Source: Actinacidiphila alni
Lineage (GTDB): Bacteria; Actinomycetota; Actinomycetes; Streptomycetales; Streptomycetaceae
Assembly: GCF_900112845.1 (NCBI RefSeq)
Contig: NZ_FONG01000025.1
Coordinates: 1 to 64,000 of the forward strand
Reading direction: 5' to 3'
Length of the DNA stretch: 64,000 bases
How positions within the stretch are numbered: the stretch's first letter is position 1; the number at the start of each line of letters is the position of its first letter. A program made the position numbers and the translations under genes. Positions 34,847-43,342 of this stretch are shown here, in pieces. The notes beneath the pieces are model-generated. The model searched no databases. It saw only the letters and a list, made by a program, of their open reading frames with translations, and was not told where the DNA came from.

Positions 34847-36115
34847 ATGGCTGCGGAGCAGGACGAGGCAAAAAGGATCGGGGAGATCTTTCGGCGGGCG
34901 CGGGTCCTCGCCCGTCGCTCCCAGACCGAGGTGGCGGCCGCGTTGGGCTACCACCAGTCCAAGGTCAGCCGACTTGAACAGGGCAGGGGCACACAGGACT
35001 TACGCGTGCTGCGTGCGGTGGCTGACGAGCTCCGCGTCCCTCTCCACACCCTTGGGCTGGCGCCCCCGCCCACTGCCGACCGTCCGGAACGGGATACACC
35101 AGAGGACATGCACCGTCGCACCTTCCTAGCCGCAGGCGTCGTCCCGCTCGTAGGGCCCTCTGCTCAGCCGACCCGCCCGACCGGTGAACTCGTACGGTCG
35201 CTGCTTCCGGGCGCCGACTCCGCTGCGGGTACTGGCGAGGAAGATCTACGTCGGCTGGAGATCAGGATGAGCAGGCTGCGCGCGTTGTTCACCTCCTGCG
35301 ACTACGCCCGGTTGGAGCTCGAACTCCCCGCTCTGATCGCCGACCTCCGCCAAGTTGCGGGCACGTCCTGCGACGCGGCCGGCCTGCTTGCCGCGGCGTA
35401 CCAGACCTCGGCGAGTCTGCTGCTCAAACACGGTGATCATGGACACGCGTGGCTCGCTGTCGGCCGCGCGATGGGCGAAGCCGAACGGTCCGGCGACCCG
35501 GTCGTCGTCGCCTCCAGCGTCCGCGTGCACGCGCACCTGCTGGCGCGGGAGAACCATGCCGCTCAGGCGGTGACCCTCATCCGGCACGTCGTGGACCAGA
35601 TGTCAGGCGCGTACGACCTCAAGTCCTCGCGTCATCTCGCGGTCCTCGGAATGCTTCTCCTTCGGGGAGTGACGGCCTCCGCACTGGCCGGAAGCCGGAA
35701 TTCCGTCCGCGACTTCCTCACCGAGGCTCGTGACGTAGCGGCGAGAATGCCGGACAGCACACAGGACACCTGGTCCAACTTCGGTCGCGTCAACGTCGAG
35801 CTGCACGCCGTGAACGCCTCCGTCGTCCTGGGCGACGCTGGCTTGGCCCTCGACGCCGCACGTCCGCTCATGCGCCGGCACATTCCCGTCCCCGAGCGCC
35901 GCGCCGCCTTGTGGACCGATGCCGCGCACGCCTACAGCCAGCAGGGACGTCTCGCCGATGGGTACCAGGCGCTGCGGATCGCCGAGAGCTGCGCGCCGCA
36001 GGACGTGGGGCGGCCGGCGGTCCGCGCGCTGGTGGCCGACATGGCGGCGCGCGACCGGCGTCGTACGCTGCCGCAGTTGCATCACTTCGCCCGTCAGTTG
36101 GGGGTGTCCGCGTGA
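34847..36115 (+). CDS. XRE-family regulator with TPR-like domain
   Basis: 422 residues from ATG 34847 with AGGAG upstream. The HTH at residues 9-65 (IGEIFRRARVLARRSQTEVAAALGY, then QSKVSRLEQGR) is classic XRE/Cro type. It is followed by a twin-Arg-like RRTFLAAG segment and about 280 residues of helical repeats. Such Streptomyces regulators are often encoded next to flavoprotein and anti-sigma-like genes. It is divergent from the MurA-like operon, sharing the 170-bp intergenic region, so it probably controls it. It overlaps the flavoprotein by 4 bp. Confidence 0.85.
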   Translation: MAAEQDEAKRIGEIFRRARVLARRSQTEVAAALGYHQSKVSRLEQGRGTQDLRVLRAVADELRVPLHTLGLAPPPTADRPERDTPEDMHRRTFLAAGVVPLVGPSAQPTRPTGELVRSLLPGADSAAGTGEEDLRRLEIRMSRLRALFTSCDYARLELELPALIADLRQVAGTSCDAAGLLAAAYQTSASLLLKHGDHGHAWLAVGRAMGEAERSGDPVVVASSVRVHAHLLARENHAAQAVTLIRHVVDQMSGAYDLKSSRHLAVLGMLLLRGVTASALAGSRNSVRDFLTEARDVAARMPDSTQDTWSNFGRVNVELHAVNASVVLGDAGLALDAARPLMRRHIPVPERRAALWTDAAHAYSQQGRLADGYQALRIAESCAPQDVGRPAVRALVADMAARDRRRTLPQLHHFARQLGVSA

Positions 36116-36657
36116 GCGGTGGGCCTGGGAAGCCGTTTCTATACGTCGTGGTGTGCGCGGCCGGGGTCGCGAAGGACGTGGGGGTCCTCGTCTCGGCTGC
36201 GCAGGGGCGGGGTTGGGGTGTGGGGGTGGTGGCCACGCCTCTGGCCTTGGGCTTCATCGACCAGGCGGCGGTCGAGGCGCAGACGGGTTACCCGGTGCGT
36301 TCGGCGTGGCGGAAGCCCGGGGATGTCCGGCCGTTGCCTCCGGCGGACGCCATCGCGGTGGCGCCAGCGACGTTCAACACGGTCAACAAGTGGGCTGCCG
36401 GAATCGCGGACACGCTGGCGCTGGGCATCTTGTGCGAGGCGCACGGGCTCGGCATCCCGACGGCGGTGCTCCCGTACGTGAACAGCGCGATGGCCGCGCA
36501 CCCGGCGTACGAGGCGAGCCTGGCGCGGCTTCGCGATATGGGGGTCCTGATCAGCGGCCTGGAGCCGCACCCACCGAAGTCGGGCGGCGGCGCCGACACC
36601 TTCCGGTGGGAGGAGGCGCTGGAGTTGCTCGCGCCAGAAGTGAACCCACGCGGCTGA
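36112..36657 (+). CDS. flavoprotein (DFP family), right copy
   Basis: 181 residues from GTG 36112 (GTGA overlap with the regulator). It has the same FMN-binding plan as the left copy at 4940 (CAAGVAKDVGVL, APATFNTVNKWAAG, LPYVNSAMAAHPAY), with a handful of substitutions (for instance VRSAW for VSSAW) and a diverged C-terminus (EVNPRG). Here the upstream regulator is intact, whereas the left copy has only its stub. A role as a redox or cofactor-binding partner of the regulator is possible but unproven. Confidence 0.85.
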   Translation: MSGGPGKPFLYVVVCAAGVAKDVGVLVSAAQGRGWGVGVVATPLALGFIDQAAVEAQTGYPVRSAWRKPGDVRPLPPADAIAVAPATFNTVNKWAAGIADTLALGILCEAHGLGIPTAVLPYVNSAMAAHPAYEASLARLRDMGVLISGLEPHPPKSGGGADTFRWEEALELLAPEVNPRG

Positions 36658-36679
36658 AGTCGCGCTGGAATTCGGCGCG

Positions 36680-36696
36680 CATGCACGATGTGCATG
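36680..36696. promoter_or_regulatory. palindrome catgcac-gat-gtgcatg, possible operator
   Basis: A perfect 7-bp inverted repeat with a 3-bp centre; another gtgcatg half-site follows at 36711-36717. It lies between the flavoprotein and the ATP-binding protein, 100 bp before the preferred start of the latter. It could be a regulator site or simply part of the Cys-rich upstream frame. Confidence 0.3.
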
Positions 36697-36798
36697 GACT
36701 GCTGCTCCATGTGCATGACGTGTGGTTCGCGCCCAGTGCCGCGCGGTTTGGTCTTCCCCAGGACACGTCAGGTGCAACTCAGTGGGGAGACCACGATC

Positions 36799-37281
36799 GT
36801 GCGTACGGAGAATGACGGCCAGGCGTCCGTGTCGGTGCGGAGATGGACGCGCGCAGCCCGATGCGTCGGACCTGCCCGGCATGAATTACGACGGCTGCTC
36901 GGCGAATGGGAACTGGCGTCGCTTGCCGATTCCGCGGAGATCGTCGTCTCGGAGCTCTTCACAAATGCTGTGCGTCACGTGAAGGCGCCGCGCGACCGGC
37001 TGGTCGAGACCCGGTACGAGCGGTTGGCCGGCGGCGTACGGATCGAAGTGCATGACGCGGATGCCTCCTCCTGGAAGGCAGTGCCCGAGCCGTCGCCCGA
37101 GGAGGAGTCCGGACGTGGCCTCGCGCTGGTCGACTCCATCACGGGCGGCTGCTGGGGCGTGAGCGAGCGTGCTGGCGTCGGCAAACTGGTGTGGGCGGTC
37201 GTCGCTGCTGACGGCGTCGATGAATACTTCGGGACACGGGAACAGCGAGTGCAACCGGTAATTGGGCTGGAAAAAAATTGA
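36799..37281 (+). CDS. RsbW-like ATP-binding regulatory protein
   Basis: 160 residues from GTG 36799, preceded by GTGGGGAGA. The frame is open back to ATG 36688, which would add a striking Cys-rich start (MCMDCCSMCMTCGS) but has no ribosome site. The HATPase_c domain of the anti-sigma/SpoIIAB type shows VSELFTNAVRHV (N-box), RIEVHDADAS (G1) and GRGLALVDSIT (G2). Streptomyces has many such proteins in regulatory modules with XRE regulators. The stop lies in the terminator stem. Confidence 0.75.
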   Translation: MRTENDGQASVSVRRWTRAARCVGPARHELRRLLGEWELASLADSAEIVVSELFTNAVRHVKAPRDRLVETRYERLAGGVRIEVHDADASSWKAVPEPSPEEESGRGLALVDSITGGCWGVSERAGVGKLVWAVVAADGVDEYFGTREQRVQPVIGLEKN

Positions 37282-37310
37282 GCCCCAGGCAAAGAACCTG
37301 GGGCTCAATT
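37276..37310. terminator. bidirectional terminator between ATP-binding gene and tRNA-Gly
   Basis: A 14-bp inverted repeat (aattgagccccagg / cctggggctcaatt) with a 7-nt loop, flanked by an A-run. It overlaps the stop of the plus-strand gene and lies 6 bp from the 3' end of the minus-strand tRNA. Confidence 0.8.
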
Positions 37311-37356
37311 CAAAGAGCGGATGACGGGAATCGAACCCGCGCTCTGAGCTTGGGAA
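37308..37356 (-). repeat. right attachment site inside tRNA-Gly
   Basis: Identical over 49 bp to 5509-5557. It covers the 3' side of the tRNA up to the anticodon loop. The remaining 30 bp of the tRNA (5' half) lie to the right, so the island restored the tRNA gene on integration. Confidence 0.85.
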
Positions 37357-37386
37357 GCTCATGTTCTACCATTAAACTACATCCGC
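37316..37386 (-). tRNA. tRNA-Gly (anticodon CCC)
   Basis: The minus strand folds as a complete cloverleaf: acceptor gcggatg/catccgc, a D arm with tttaatggtagaa, an anticodon stem tgagc/gctca around the loop ttcccaa (anticodon CCC), and a T arm with gggttcgattccc. Discriminator T, no encoded CCA. It is the integration site of the island. Confidence 0.95.
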
Positions 37387-37545
37387 TTGAGGGCACCCCG
37401 GAGGGTGACGTCTGGGGACACTCTACCGCATGGGGAGGCGGGGGTGGGGGCGTAGGTTGGGGCGGTGTGGTGGGTGGGTGCGGGGTGGGTTCTTCCCCTA
37501 ATGTGTGGGTTTGTCGTCCACGCCGTAGGTTGGGGAAGGGACTTG

Positions 37546-37716
37546 ATGGAGCGCACCGTTGTTCGTTGTGCCGAGGGGCATGTGTTCAGTACGGCTTCGT
37601 TCCCGATGCAGCATCTGGGGGCCGAGCGGTTGGGGCCCGGGAGGTTGTTGCGGTGTCCCAAGTGTGCGCGGCTGAGGCATGCCGTGCCGGTGTCGGGGGG
37701 CGTGGAGAAGCGGTAG
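37546..37716 (+). CDS. small zinc-ribbon protein
   Basis: 56 residues from ATG 37546 after GGGGAAGGG; the longer frame from 37465 starts in non-coding-looking sequence. CAEGH and CPKCARLRH give a Cys/His set suited to one Zn. Small proteins of this kind occur in Streptomyces genomes; function unknown. Just upstream of dcd. Confidence 0.6.
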   Translation: MERTVVRCAEGHVFSTASFPMQHLGAERLGPGRLLRCPKCARLRHAVPVSGGVEKR

Positions 37717-37787
37717 CGCGGGTGGTGGGGGCGGCGGCTCCGGCGGGGGAGTTCGGGGCCGCCTCGGGAGGGCGTTAACCTCGTGGC

Positions 37788-38363
37788 GTGCTTCTCTCTG
37801 ACAAGGACATCCGGACCGAGATCGACAACGGACGCGTGCGCGTGGATCCGTTCGAGCCGTCGATGGTGCAGCCGTCGAGTATTGACGTACGGCTCGACCG
37901 GTTCTTCAGGGTGTTCGAGAACCACAAGTACCCGCACATCGATCCGGCGGTCGAGCAGCCCGATCTGACCCGGCTGGTGGAGCCGGAGGGGGATGAGCCG
38001 TTCATCCTGCACCCGGGGGAGTTCGTGCTCGGGTCGACGTACGAGGTCATCACGTTGCCGGACGACATGGCGTCGCGGCTGGAGGGGAAGTCGAGTCTGG
38101 GGCGGCTGGGGCTGCTGACGCACTCGACGGCCGGCTTCATCGACCCGGGGTTCTCCGGGCACGTCACGCTGGAGCTGTCCAACGTGGCGACGTTGCCGAT
38201 CAAGCTGTGGCCGGGCATGAAGATCGGGCAGCTGTGCCTGTTCCGGCTCTCGTCACCCGCCGAATTCCCGTACGGGTCGCAGCAGTACGGCTCCCGCTAC
38301 CAGGGGCAGCGCGGGCCCACGCCGTCCCGCTCCTACCTCAACTTCCACCGGACCAAGGTCTAG
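37788..38363 (+). CDS. dcd: dCTP deaminase
   Basis: 191 residues from GTG 37788. All canonical motifs are intact: PSSIDVRLD, GEFVLGSTYE, GKSSLGRLGL (Ser and Arg for phosphate) and FIDPGFSGHVTLEL with the catalytic Glu, plus the C-terminal SRYQGQRGPTPSRSYLNF. It converts dCTP to dUTP (or, in some actinobacterial homologues, on to dUMP) for dTTP synthesis. It serves as an internal reference for the two divergent paralogues at 31081-32144. Confidence 0.95.
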   Translation: MLLSDKDIRTEIDNGRVRVDPFEPSMVQPSSIDVRLDRFFRVFENHKYPHIDPAVEQPDLTRLVEPEGDEPFILHPGEFVLGSTYEVITLPDDMASRLEGKSSLGRLGLLTHSTAGFIDPGFSGHVTLELSNVATLPIKLWPGMKIGQLCLFRLSSPAEFPYGSQQYGSRYQGQRGPTPSRSYLNFHRTKV

Positions 38364-38377
38364 GTCCGGGCTCAGCT

Positions 38378-39310
38378 TCAGATCAGCGGGAGCTTGAACA
38401 GGCACAGCAGCGCGATCAGTTGGATCGACGCGGCGCCGAGCGCCTTCGGCCACGGCAGGTCGTGGGACTTGCTCACCATGGACGTCAGCAGCGCCGCGCA
38501 GGCCAGCCAGGTGATCCAGCCCAGGAGTTGGACGAAGCCGTTGCCGCCGCCCAGGAAGAGGGCGAAGAACAGGCGCGGGACGTCGGTGAGGGTCGTGATC
38601 AGCAGGGCGAGGCCGATGGTCGGCGCCCAGGCGCCGTCACCGCCGAACTGCCGGGCCAGGGTGTTGGTGACCGCGCCCAGGGTGACGGCGGAGATCACGA
38701 CGGCGACGGCCGTGGTGAGCACCCAGGGGATGCTGGTGGACAGCGTCGCGTCCAGGACGTCGCTGCGGGCCGCGTCGAAGCCGAAGACGGCGAGCAGCCC
38801 GTAGAGGAAGGTGACGGTCAGGGCGGGGCCCCACACCGTGTGGTCGCGCATCTGCCAGAAGGTCCGGCCGGGGCGCAGCACGATGCCGCTCAGCAGCTGC
38901 TTCCAGTGCAGCCGCGGGCCGACGGGCGGCGTCGCGGACTGGCCGGCGCGGTAGGTCGCGACATTGTCCTGGCTGTACTGCGGCTGACCGGGGTACGGCT
39001 GTCCGGAGTACGGCTGCTGCCCGCCGTGACCACCGTGTCCGCCGTACGGATCGCCGCCCTGCTGCCCCGCGTCGTACGCCAGCGGCTCCGGCACGCCCAT
39101 CGTGAACTGCCGCGTCTGGCCGGGCGCGTCGTCGTGACCGCCGCCGTTGCCGTACCCACCCGGGCCGGGAGCGTAATACTCCGGATACTCCGGCTCCCCG
39201 GCGCGCGGCGGACCGTACGATCCGGCCGCGCCGGGCGCTCCGTACGGCCCCTGGCCGTTCCCGCCGCCCCGGCCGCCGCTCTCACCGTGTCGATTCCTGA
39301 ATCCAGCCAC
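38378..39310 (-). CDS. Yip1-family membrane protein
   Basis: 310 residues from GTG 39310 (VAGFRNRHGE); a longer frame adds an Arg-rich stretch without ribosome site. The first 165 residues are a Gly/Pro/Tyr/Gln-rich disordered tail. Then comes LLSGIVLRPGRTFWQMRD and five hydrophobic helices of a YIP1 domain (ALTVTFLYGLLAVFGF, WVLTTAVAVVISAV, and so on). Cytoplasmic membrane protein of unknown role; tail-to-tail with dcd (14-bp gap). Confidence 0.8.
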   Translation of the reverse strand: MAGFRNRHGESGGRGGGNGQGPYGAPGAAGSYGPPRAGEPEYPEYYAPGPGGYGNGGGHDDAPGQTRQFTMGVPEPLAYDAGQQGGDPYGGHGGHGGQQPYSGQPYPGQPQYSQDNVATYRAGQSATPPVGPRLHWKQLLSGIVLRPGRTFWQMRDHTVWGPALTVTFLYGLLAVFGFDAARSDVLDATLSTSIPWVLTTAVAVVISAVTLGAVTNTLARQFGGDGAWAPTIGLALLITTLTDVPRLFFALFLGGGNGFVQLLGWITWLACAALLTSMVSKSHDLPWPKALGAASIQLIALLCLFKLPLI

Positions 39311-39450
39311 GTATTCGAACGTACCCGTTCCGCGGTCGCGCCGCGCCCACGGCCGGGTCCGCCGCCGTCCTTTGCTGCCAACCTGTGACACGTGGCGGCG
39401 GACCCGTAAGGGAAGCCCCTCAGGGGCCCGGAAGAAGCTTCCGCACAGGA

Positions 39451-41724
39451 TCAGGAAGCGCTGCCCGCCGCCGCTTCCTCACCCTGCTCCGCTGCCTCCA
39501 GCGGCGTCTTCACCGACTGCAGCAGCAGCTGCGAGACGTCCACCACCTGGAGCGACTCCTTCGCCGCGCCCTCGTTCTTCTTGCCGTTGACCGAGTCGGA
39601 GAGCATGACCAGGCAGAACGGGCAGGCGGTGGAGACGATGTCCGGGTTGAGGGAGAGGGCCTCGTCGACGCGCTCGTTGTTGATGCGCTTGCCGATCCGC
39701 TCCTCCATCCACATCCGGGCGCCGCCGGCGCCGCAGCAGAAGCCGCGCTCCTTGTGGCGGTGCATCTCCTCGTTGCGCAGACCCGGGACGGAGGCGATGA
39801 TCTCGCGCGGCGGTGTGTAGACCTTGTTGTGCCGGCCCAGGTAGCAGGGGTCGTGGTACGTGATCAGGCCCTCGACCGGGGTGACGGGCACGAGCTTGCC
39901 CTCGTCCACCAGGTGCTGGAGCAGCTGGGTGTGGTGGACGACCTCGTACTCGCCGCCGAGCTGCGGATACTCGTTGGCGATGGTGTTGAAGCAGTGCGGG
40001 CAGGTCGCGACGATCTTCTTCGACGCCTTGGGCTTGCGGCCCCCGGGGACGACCTTTCCCTCGTCGTCCAACTCCTCGCCGAAGGCCATGTTCAGCATGG
40101 CCACGTTCTCCTGGCCGAGCTGCTGGAAGAGGAATTCGTTGCCCAGGCGGCGGGCGGAGTCACCGGTGCAGTTCTCGTCGCCGCCCATGATCGCGAACTT
40201 CACGCCCGCGATGTGCAGCAGCTCGGCGAACGCCTTGGTGGTCTTCTTGGCGCGGTCCTCCAGGGAGCCCGCGCAGCCGACCCAGTACAGGTACTCGACC
40301 TCGGTCAGGTCCTCGACGTCCTCGCCGACGACCGGCACCTCGAAGTCGACCTCCTTGACCCACGCGAGGCGCTGCTTCTTGGGTAGGCCCCACGGATTGC
40401 CCTTCTTCTCCAGGTTCTTGAGCATCGTGCCCGCCTCCGACGGGAAGGACGACTCGATCATCACCTGGTAGCGGCGCATGTCGACGATGTGGTCGACGTG
40501 CTCGATGTCGACCGGGCACTGCTCGACGCAGGCGCCGCAGGTGGTGCAGGACCACAGCACGTCGGGGTCGATGACACCGTTCTCCTCCGCGGTGCCGATC
40601 AGCGGGCGCTCGGCCTCGGCGAGCGCCGCGGCCGGGACGCCGGCCAGCTGCTCGGGCGTGCCCTTCTCCTCGCCCTCGGCGTCCTTGCCGCCGCCGGCCA
40701 GCAGATAGGGGGCCTTGGCGTGCGCGTGGTCGCGCAGCGACATGATCAGCAGCTTGGGGGAGAGCGGCTTGCCGGTGTTCCAGGCGGGGCACTGCGACTG
40801 GCAGCGGCCGCATTCGGTGCAGGTGGAGAAGTCGAGGATGCCCTTCCAGGAGAAGTGCTCGACCTGGGAGACGCCGAACTGGTCGTCCTCTCCCGGGTCC
40901 TCGAAGTCGATGGGAACGCCGGCCGACGTCATCGGCTGGAGCGCGCCGAGCGCGACCGGGCCCTCGGCGTTGCGCTTGAACCAGATGTTGGGGAAGGCCA
41001 GGAAGCGGTGCCAGGCCACGCTCATCGTGGTGTTGAGGCCGAGCACGATCGCCCAGATCATCGTGACGCCGAGCTTGACCATGGCCACGGCGTAGACGGT
41101 GTTCTGCAGGCTGCCGGTGCTCATCTTCCGGAAGGCGGCGACCAGCGGGTACGAGACGAAGTACGCCGCCTCGTAGTGGTCGACGCCGTGCAGGGCGCCC
41201 TCCAGGCCGCGCAGGGTGAGGATCGCCAGGCCGATGACCAGGACGACGTACTCGACGAAGTACGCCTGCCAGGCCGTCGAACCGGCGAAGCGGGACTTGC
41301 GGCCGGCCCGCGAGGGCAGGTTCAGCAGCCGGATCACGATCAGGGTGAGGATGCCGAGCGTGGTGAGGGCCGCGATGAACTCGGTGTACAGCTCGTACGG
41401 CAGCCAGGTGCCGATCCACGGCAGGATCCAGTCGGCCTTGAAGAGCTGGCCGTACGCGTTGATGATCGTCAGGCCGAGGGTGAGGAAGCCGACCGCCACG
41501 AACCAGTGCGCGACGCCGACGACGCCCCATTTGTTCATCCGGGTGTGACCGACGAATTCCCTGGCGAGGGTCGTGGTCCTGGCCACCGGGTCGTTGGTGC
41601 GGGAGCCCTCGGGGACGGGCTGGCCGAGGGTGACGAACCGGAAGATCTGCGCGACGGCGAGGCTGATCAGGGCGACGCCGACCGCGGTGAGGACCAGCGA
41701 CACGATGATCGCGGCGAGCTGCAT
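39451..41724 (-). CDS. (Fe-S)-binding heterodisulfide reductase-like oxidoreductase
   Basis: 757 residues from ATG 41724 after GAGGAG. The N-terminal 250 residues contain five to six membrane helices like a respiratory cytochrome b/NarI module. Two 4Fe-4S ferredoxin motifs follow, CTECGRCQSQCP and CTTCGACVEQCP, then two CCG (cysteine-rich) domains with TCPHCFNTIANEY, HDPCYLGRHN and CCGAGGARMW. This architecture is that of membrane-bound HdrD/GlpC-type electron-transfer proteins common in actinobacteria. Electron donor and acceptor are unknown. Confidence 0.9.
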   Translation of the reverse strand: MQLAAIIVSLVLTAVGVALISLAVAQIFRFVTLGQPVPEGSRTNDPVARTTTLAREFVGHTRMNKWGVVGVAHWFVAVGFLTLGLTIINAYGQLFKADWILPWIGTWLPYELYTEFIAALTTLGILTLIVIRLLNLPSRAGRKSRFAGSTAWQAYFVEYVVLVIGLAILTLRGLEGALHGVDHYEAAYFVSYPLVAAFRKMSTGSLQNTVYAVAMVKLGVTMIWAIVLGLNTTMSVAWHRFLAFPNIWFKRNAEGPVALGALQPMTSAGVPIDFEDPGEDDQFGVSQVEHFSWKGILDFSTCTECGRCQSQCPAWNTGKPLSPKLLIMSLRDHAHAKAPYLLAGGGKDAEGEEKGTPEQLAGVPAAALAEAERPLIGTAEENGVIDPDVLWSCTTCGACVEQCPVDIEHVDHIVDMRRYQVMIESSFPSEAGTMLKNLEKKGNPWGLPKKQRLAWVKEVDFEVPVVGEDVEDLTEVEYLYWVGCAGSLEDRAKKTTKAFAELLHIAGVKFAIMGGDENCTGDSARRLGNEFLFQQLGQENVAMLNMAFGEELDDEGKVVPGGRKPKASKKIVATCPHCFNTIANEYPQLGGEYEVVHHTQLLQHLVDEGKLVPVTPVEGLITYHDPCYLGRHNKVYTPPREIIASVPGLRNEEMHRHKERGFCCGAGGARMWMEERIGKRINNERVDEALSLNPDIVSTACPFCLVMLSDSVNGKKNEGAAKESLQVVDVSQLLLQSVKTPLEAAEQGEEAAAGSAS

Positions 41725-41934
41725 GTGGGCTCCTCGGGCCTGCGCGGCGGTTCAGTTGGGGCGGTCGGGCCAAGGGTGTGGGGCGCTCTTGGCGGGGGCT
41801 CGGCACGGCCCTGGCAAGGTCGTACTAAGCGGTAACTTATTTCGGTCTCCGCTGAGATTACCCGGGATCCGGGGGCGCATACAGCCGGACGGCTCGTGAT
41901 CTGTGTCGCGGCGCACCCGCGTCCCGGCCCCCGG

Positions 41935-43212
41935 CTAGAGCCGTTCGACGCTCTCGCCCCGGCACCGGTCGCGGGTGTCGAAGACGTACGTCGCCGCCCG
42001 CGCCACCATCGTGTAGTCGAACGTGTCGTGGTCGGTCGTCACCACCACGACGTCCGCCGCCGCGGCCTCCTGCTCGGTCAGCTCCACGCACAGCACGTCC
42101 GCGGGCAGCCGGGCCGGATCGGCGTACGGCTCGACCGCGTGCACCCGCGCGCCGCGTGCGGCGAGCAGGGCCGCGACGGCGAGGGCGGGCGATTCGCGCA
42201 GGTCACCGCTGTTCCGCTTGTACGCGAGGCCGAGCAGCAGGACGCGCGCCCCGGCGAGCGCCTTCTCCCGTACGTCCAGGCCCGCCGCGATCCGGTCCAC
42301 GACCCGCTCCGGCATCGCGTCGTTGACCTCCTGGGCGAGGGCGGCGAACCGCAGCAGGCCGTGCGGGACGGGCAGCCGGTGGCCGCCGACGCCGGGGCCG
42401 GGGTGGAAGGGCAGGAAGCCGTACGGCTTGGTGGCCGCCGCCTCGATCGCCTCGTGGACGTCGGCCCCGAGCGGTCCGGTGACGGTCGCCAGCTCGTTGA
42501 CCAGCGCGATGTTGACCTGACGGAAGGTGTCCTCGATCAATTTGGTCAGCTCGGCGGTGCGCGGCGAGGAAACCGGCACCGTATTGCGCACGATTCTGGC
42601 GTAGAAGCCGTCCACGGCCAGCAGGGAGCGGACGTTGACGCCGGAGACGACCTTGGGGGTGTTCTCCAGCCGCCACCTGGTGTTGCCCGGGTCGGTGCGC
42701 TCGGGGCTGTAGCCGAGGTGGAAGGCGCTGCCCGCGGTCAGGCCGCTGCCCTCCTCCAGGACCGGCCGCAGCAGGTCCTCGGTGGTGCCGGGGGCGGTGG
42801 TGGACTCCAGGATCACCGTGGCGCGCGGGCGCAGGTGGGGCGCGATCGCCCGGCCCGCGGCCTCGATCGGGCCGCGGTCGGGGACGCCGTCACGGACCGG
42901 GACGGGCACGGTGATGACGCAGATGTCGAAGCCGGCGGCGTCGGCGTAGTCCGTGGTGGGCAGGTAGCGGCCGGAGGTGAGGGCGGCGGTCAGCCGTTCG
43001 GCCGGGACGTCGCCGACACCGCCGGCCTCGCCGGCCGTCAGCCGTTTGACGCGCTGCTCGTCGGTGTCGATCCCGGTGACGGTGAAGCCGGCCTCGGCGG
43101 CCCGCAGGGCGAGCGGCAGTCCGACGTGGCCCTGGCCCACGACGACGACGTGCTGACGGTCCCCGGTGCCGGGGCGGGCTTCGTGGTCTTCGTGGTCTTC
43201 GGTGACAGCCAT
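41935..43212 (-). CDS. nucleotide-sugar dehydrogenase-like protein without catalytic Cys
   Basis: 425 residues from ATG 43212. UDP-Glc/GDP-Man dehydrogenase family: NAD-binding VVVGQGHVGLPLALRAAEAG, TVPVPVRDGVPD, STTAPGTTEDLL, KLIEDTFRQVNIALVNE and GVNVRSLLAVDGFYA. The active-site signature PGPGxGGHCxPxDP reads PGPGVGGHRLPVPH: the catalytic Cys is Arg and the following Asp is absent. The usual two-step oxidation to a uronic acid should not work. It may be an inactive homologue, or be restricted to another reaction. Confidence 0.85.
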   Translation of the reverse strand: MAVTEDHEDHEARPGTGDRQHVVVVGQGHVGLPLALRAAEAGFTVTGIDTDEQRVKRLTAGEAGGVGDVPAERLTAALTSGRYLPTTDYADAAGFDICVITVPVPVRDGVPDRGPIEAAGRAIAPHLRPRATVILESTTAPGTTEDLLRPVLEEGSGLTAGSAFHLGYSPERTDPGNTRWRLENTPKVVSGVNVRSLLAVDGFYARIVRNTVPVSSPRTAELTKLIEDTFRQVNIALVNELATVTGPLGADVHEAIEAAATKPYGFLPFHPGPGVGGHRLPVPHGLLRFAALAQEVNDAMPERVVDRIAAGLDVREKALAGARVLLLGLAYKRNSGDLRESPALAVAALLAARGARVHAVEPYADPARLPADVLCVELTEQEAAAADVVVVTTDHDTFDYTMVARAATYVFDTRDRCRGESVERL

Positions 43213-43342
43213 GGCGCTTAAATTAGCCCTGATTGTGACAAATATGGCAAAAGCGACATCGTTTGGGACGGGCGATGTCGGATGCCCGGATGTCGGATGT
43301 CGGCCGAACGAACCGTGGCGGGACGAGGACGGAGGAGGCGGG

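Larger units (their letters stand above)
5509..37356. mobile_element. genomic island integrated at tRNA-Gly(CCC)
   Basis: About 31.8 kb bounded by the 49-bp tRNA-derived direct repeat. It carries the 17-gene defence-like operon, a DUF5131 remnant, a serine hydrolase, the MurA-like/dCTP-deaminase-like cluster, an XRE regulator, a second flavoprotein and an ATP-binding regulator. No intact integrase, excisionase, replication or transfer gene is visible, so it appears immobilised. The right end seems to include DNA homologous to the original chromosomal flank (flavoprotein and XRE 3' end). Confidence 0.75.

Noticed and set aside
5509..37356. An intact prophage or conjugative element
   Set aside because: No phage structural, lysis, Tra/FtsK-transfer or replication genes are seen; the HerA gene belongs to the defence operon.
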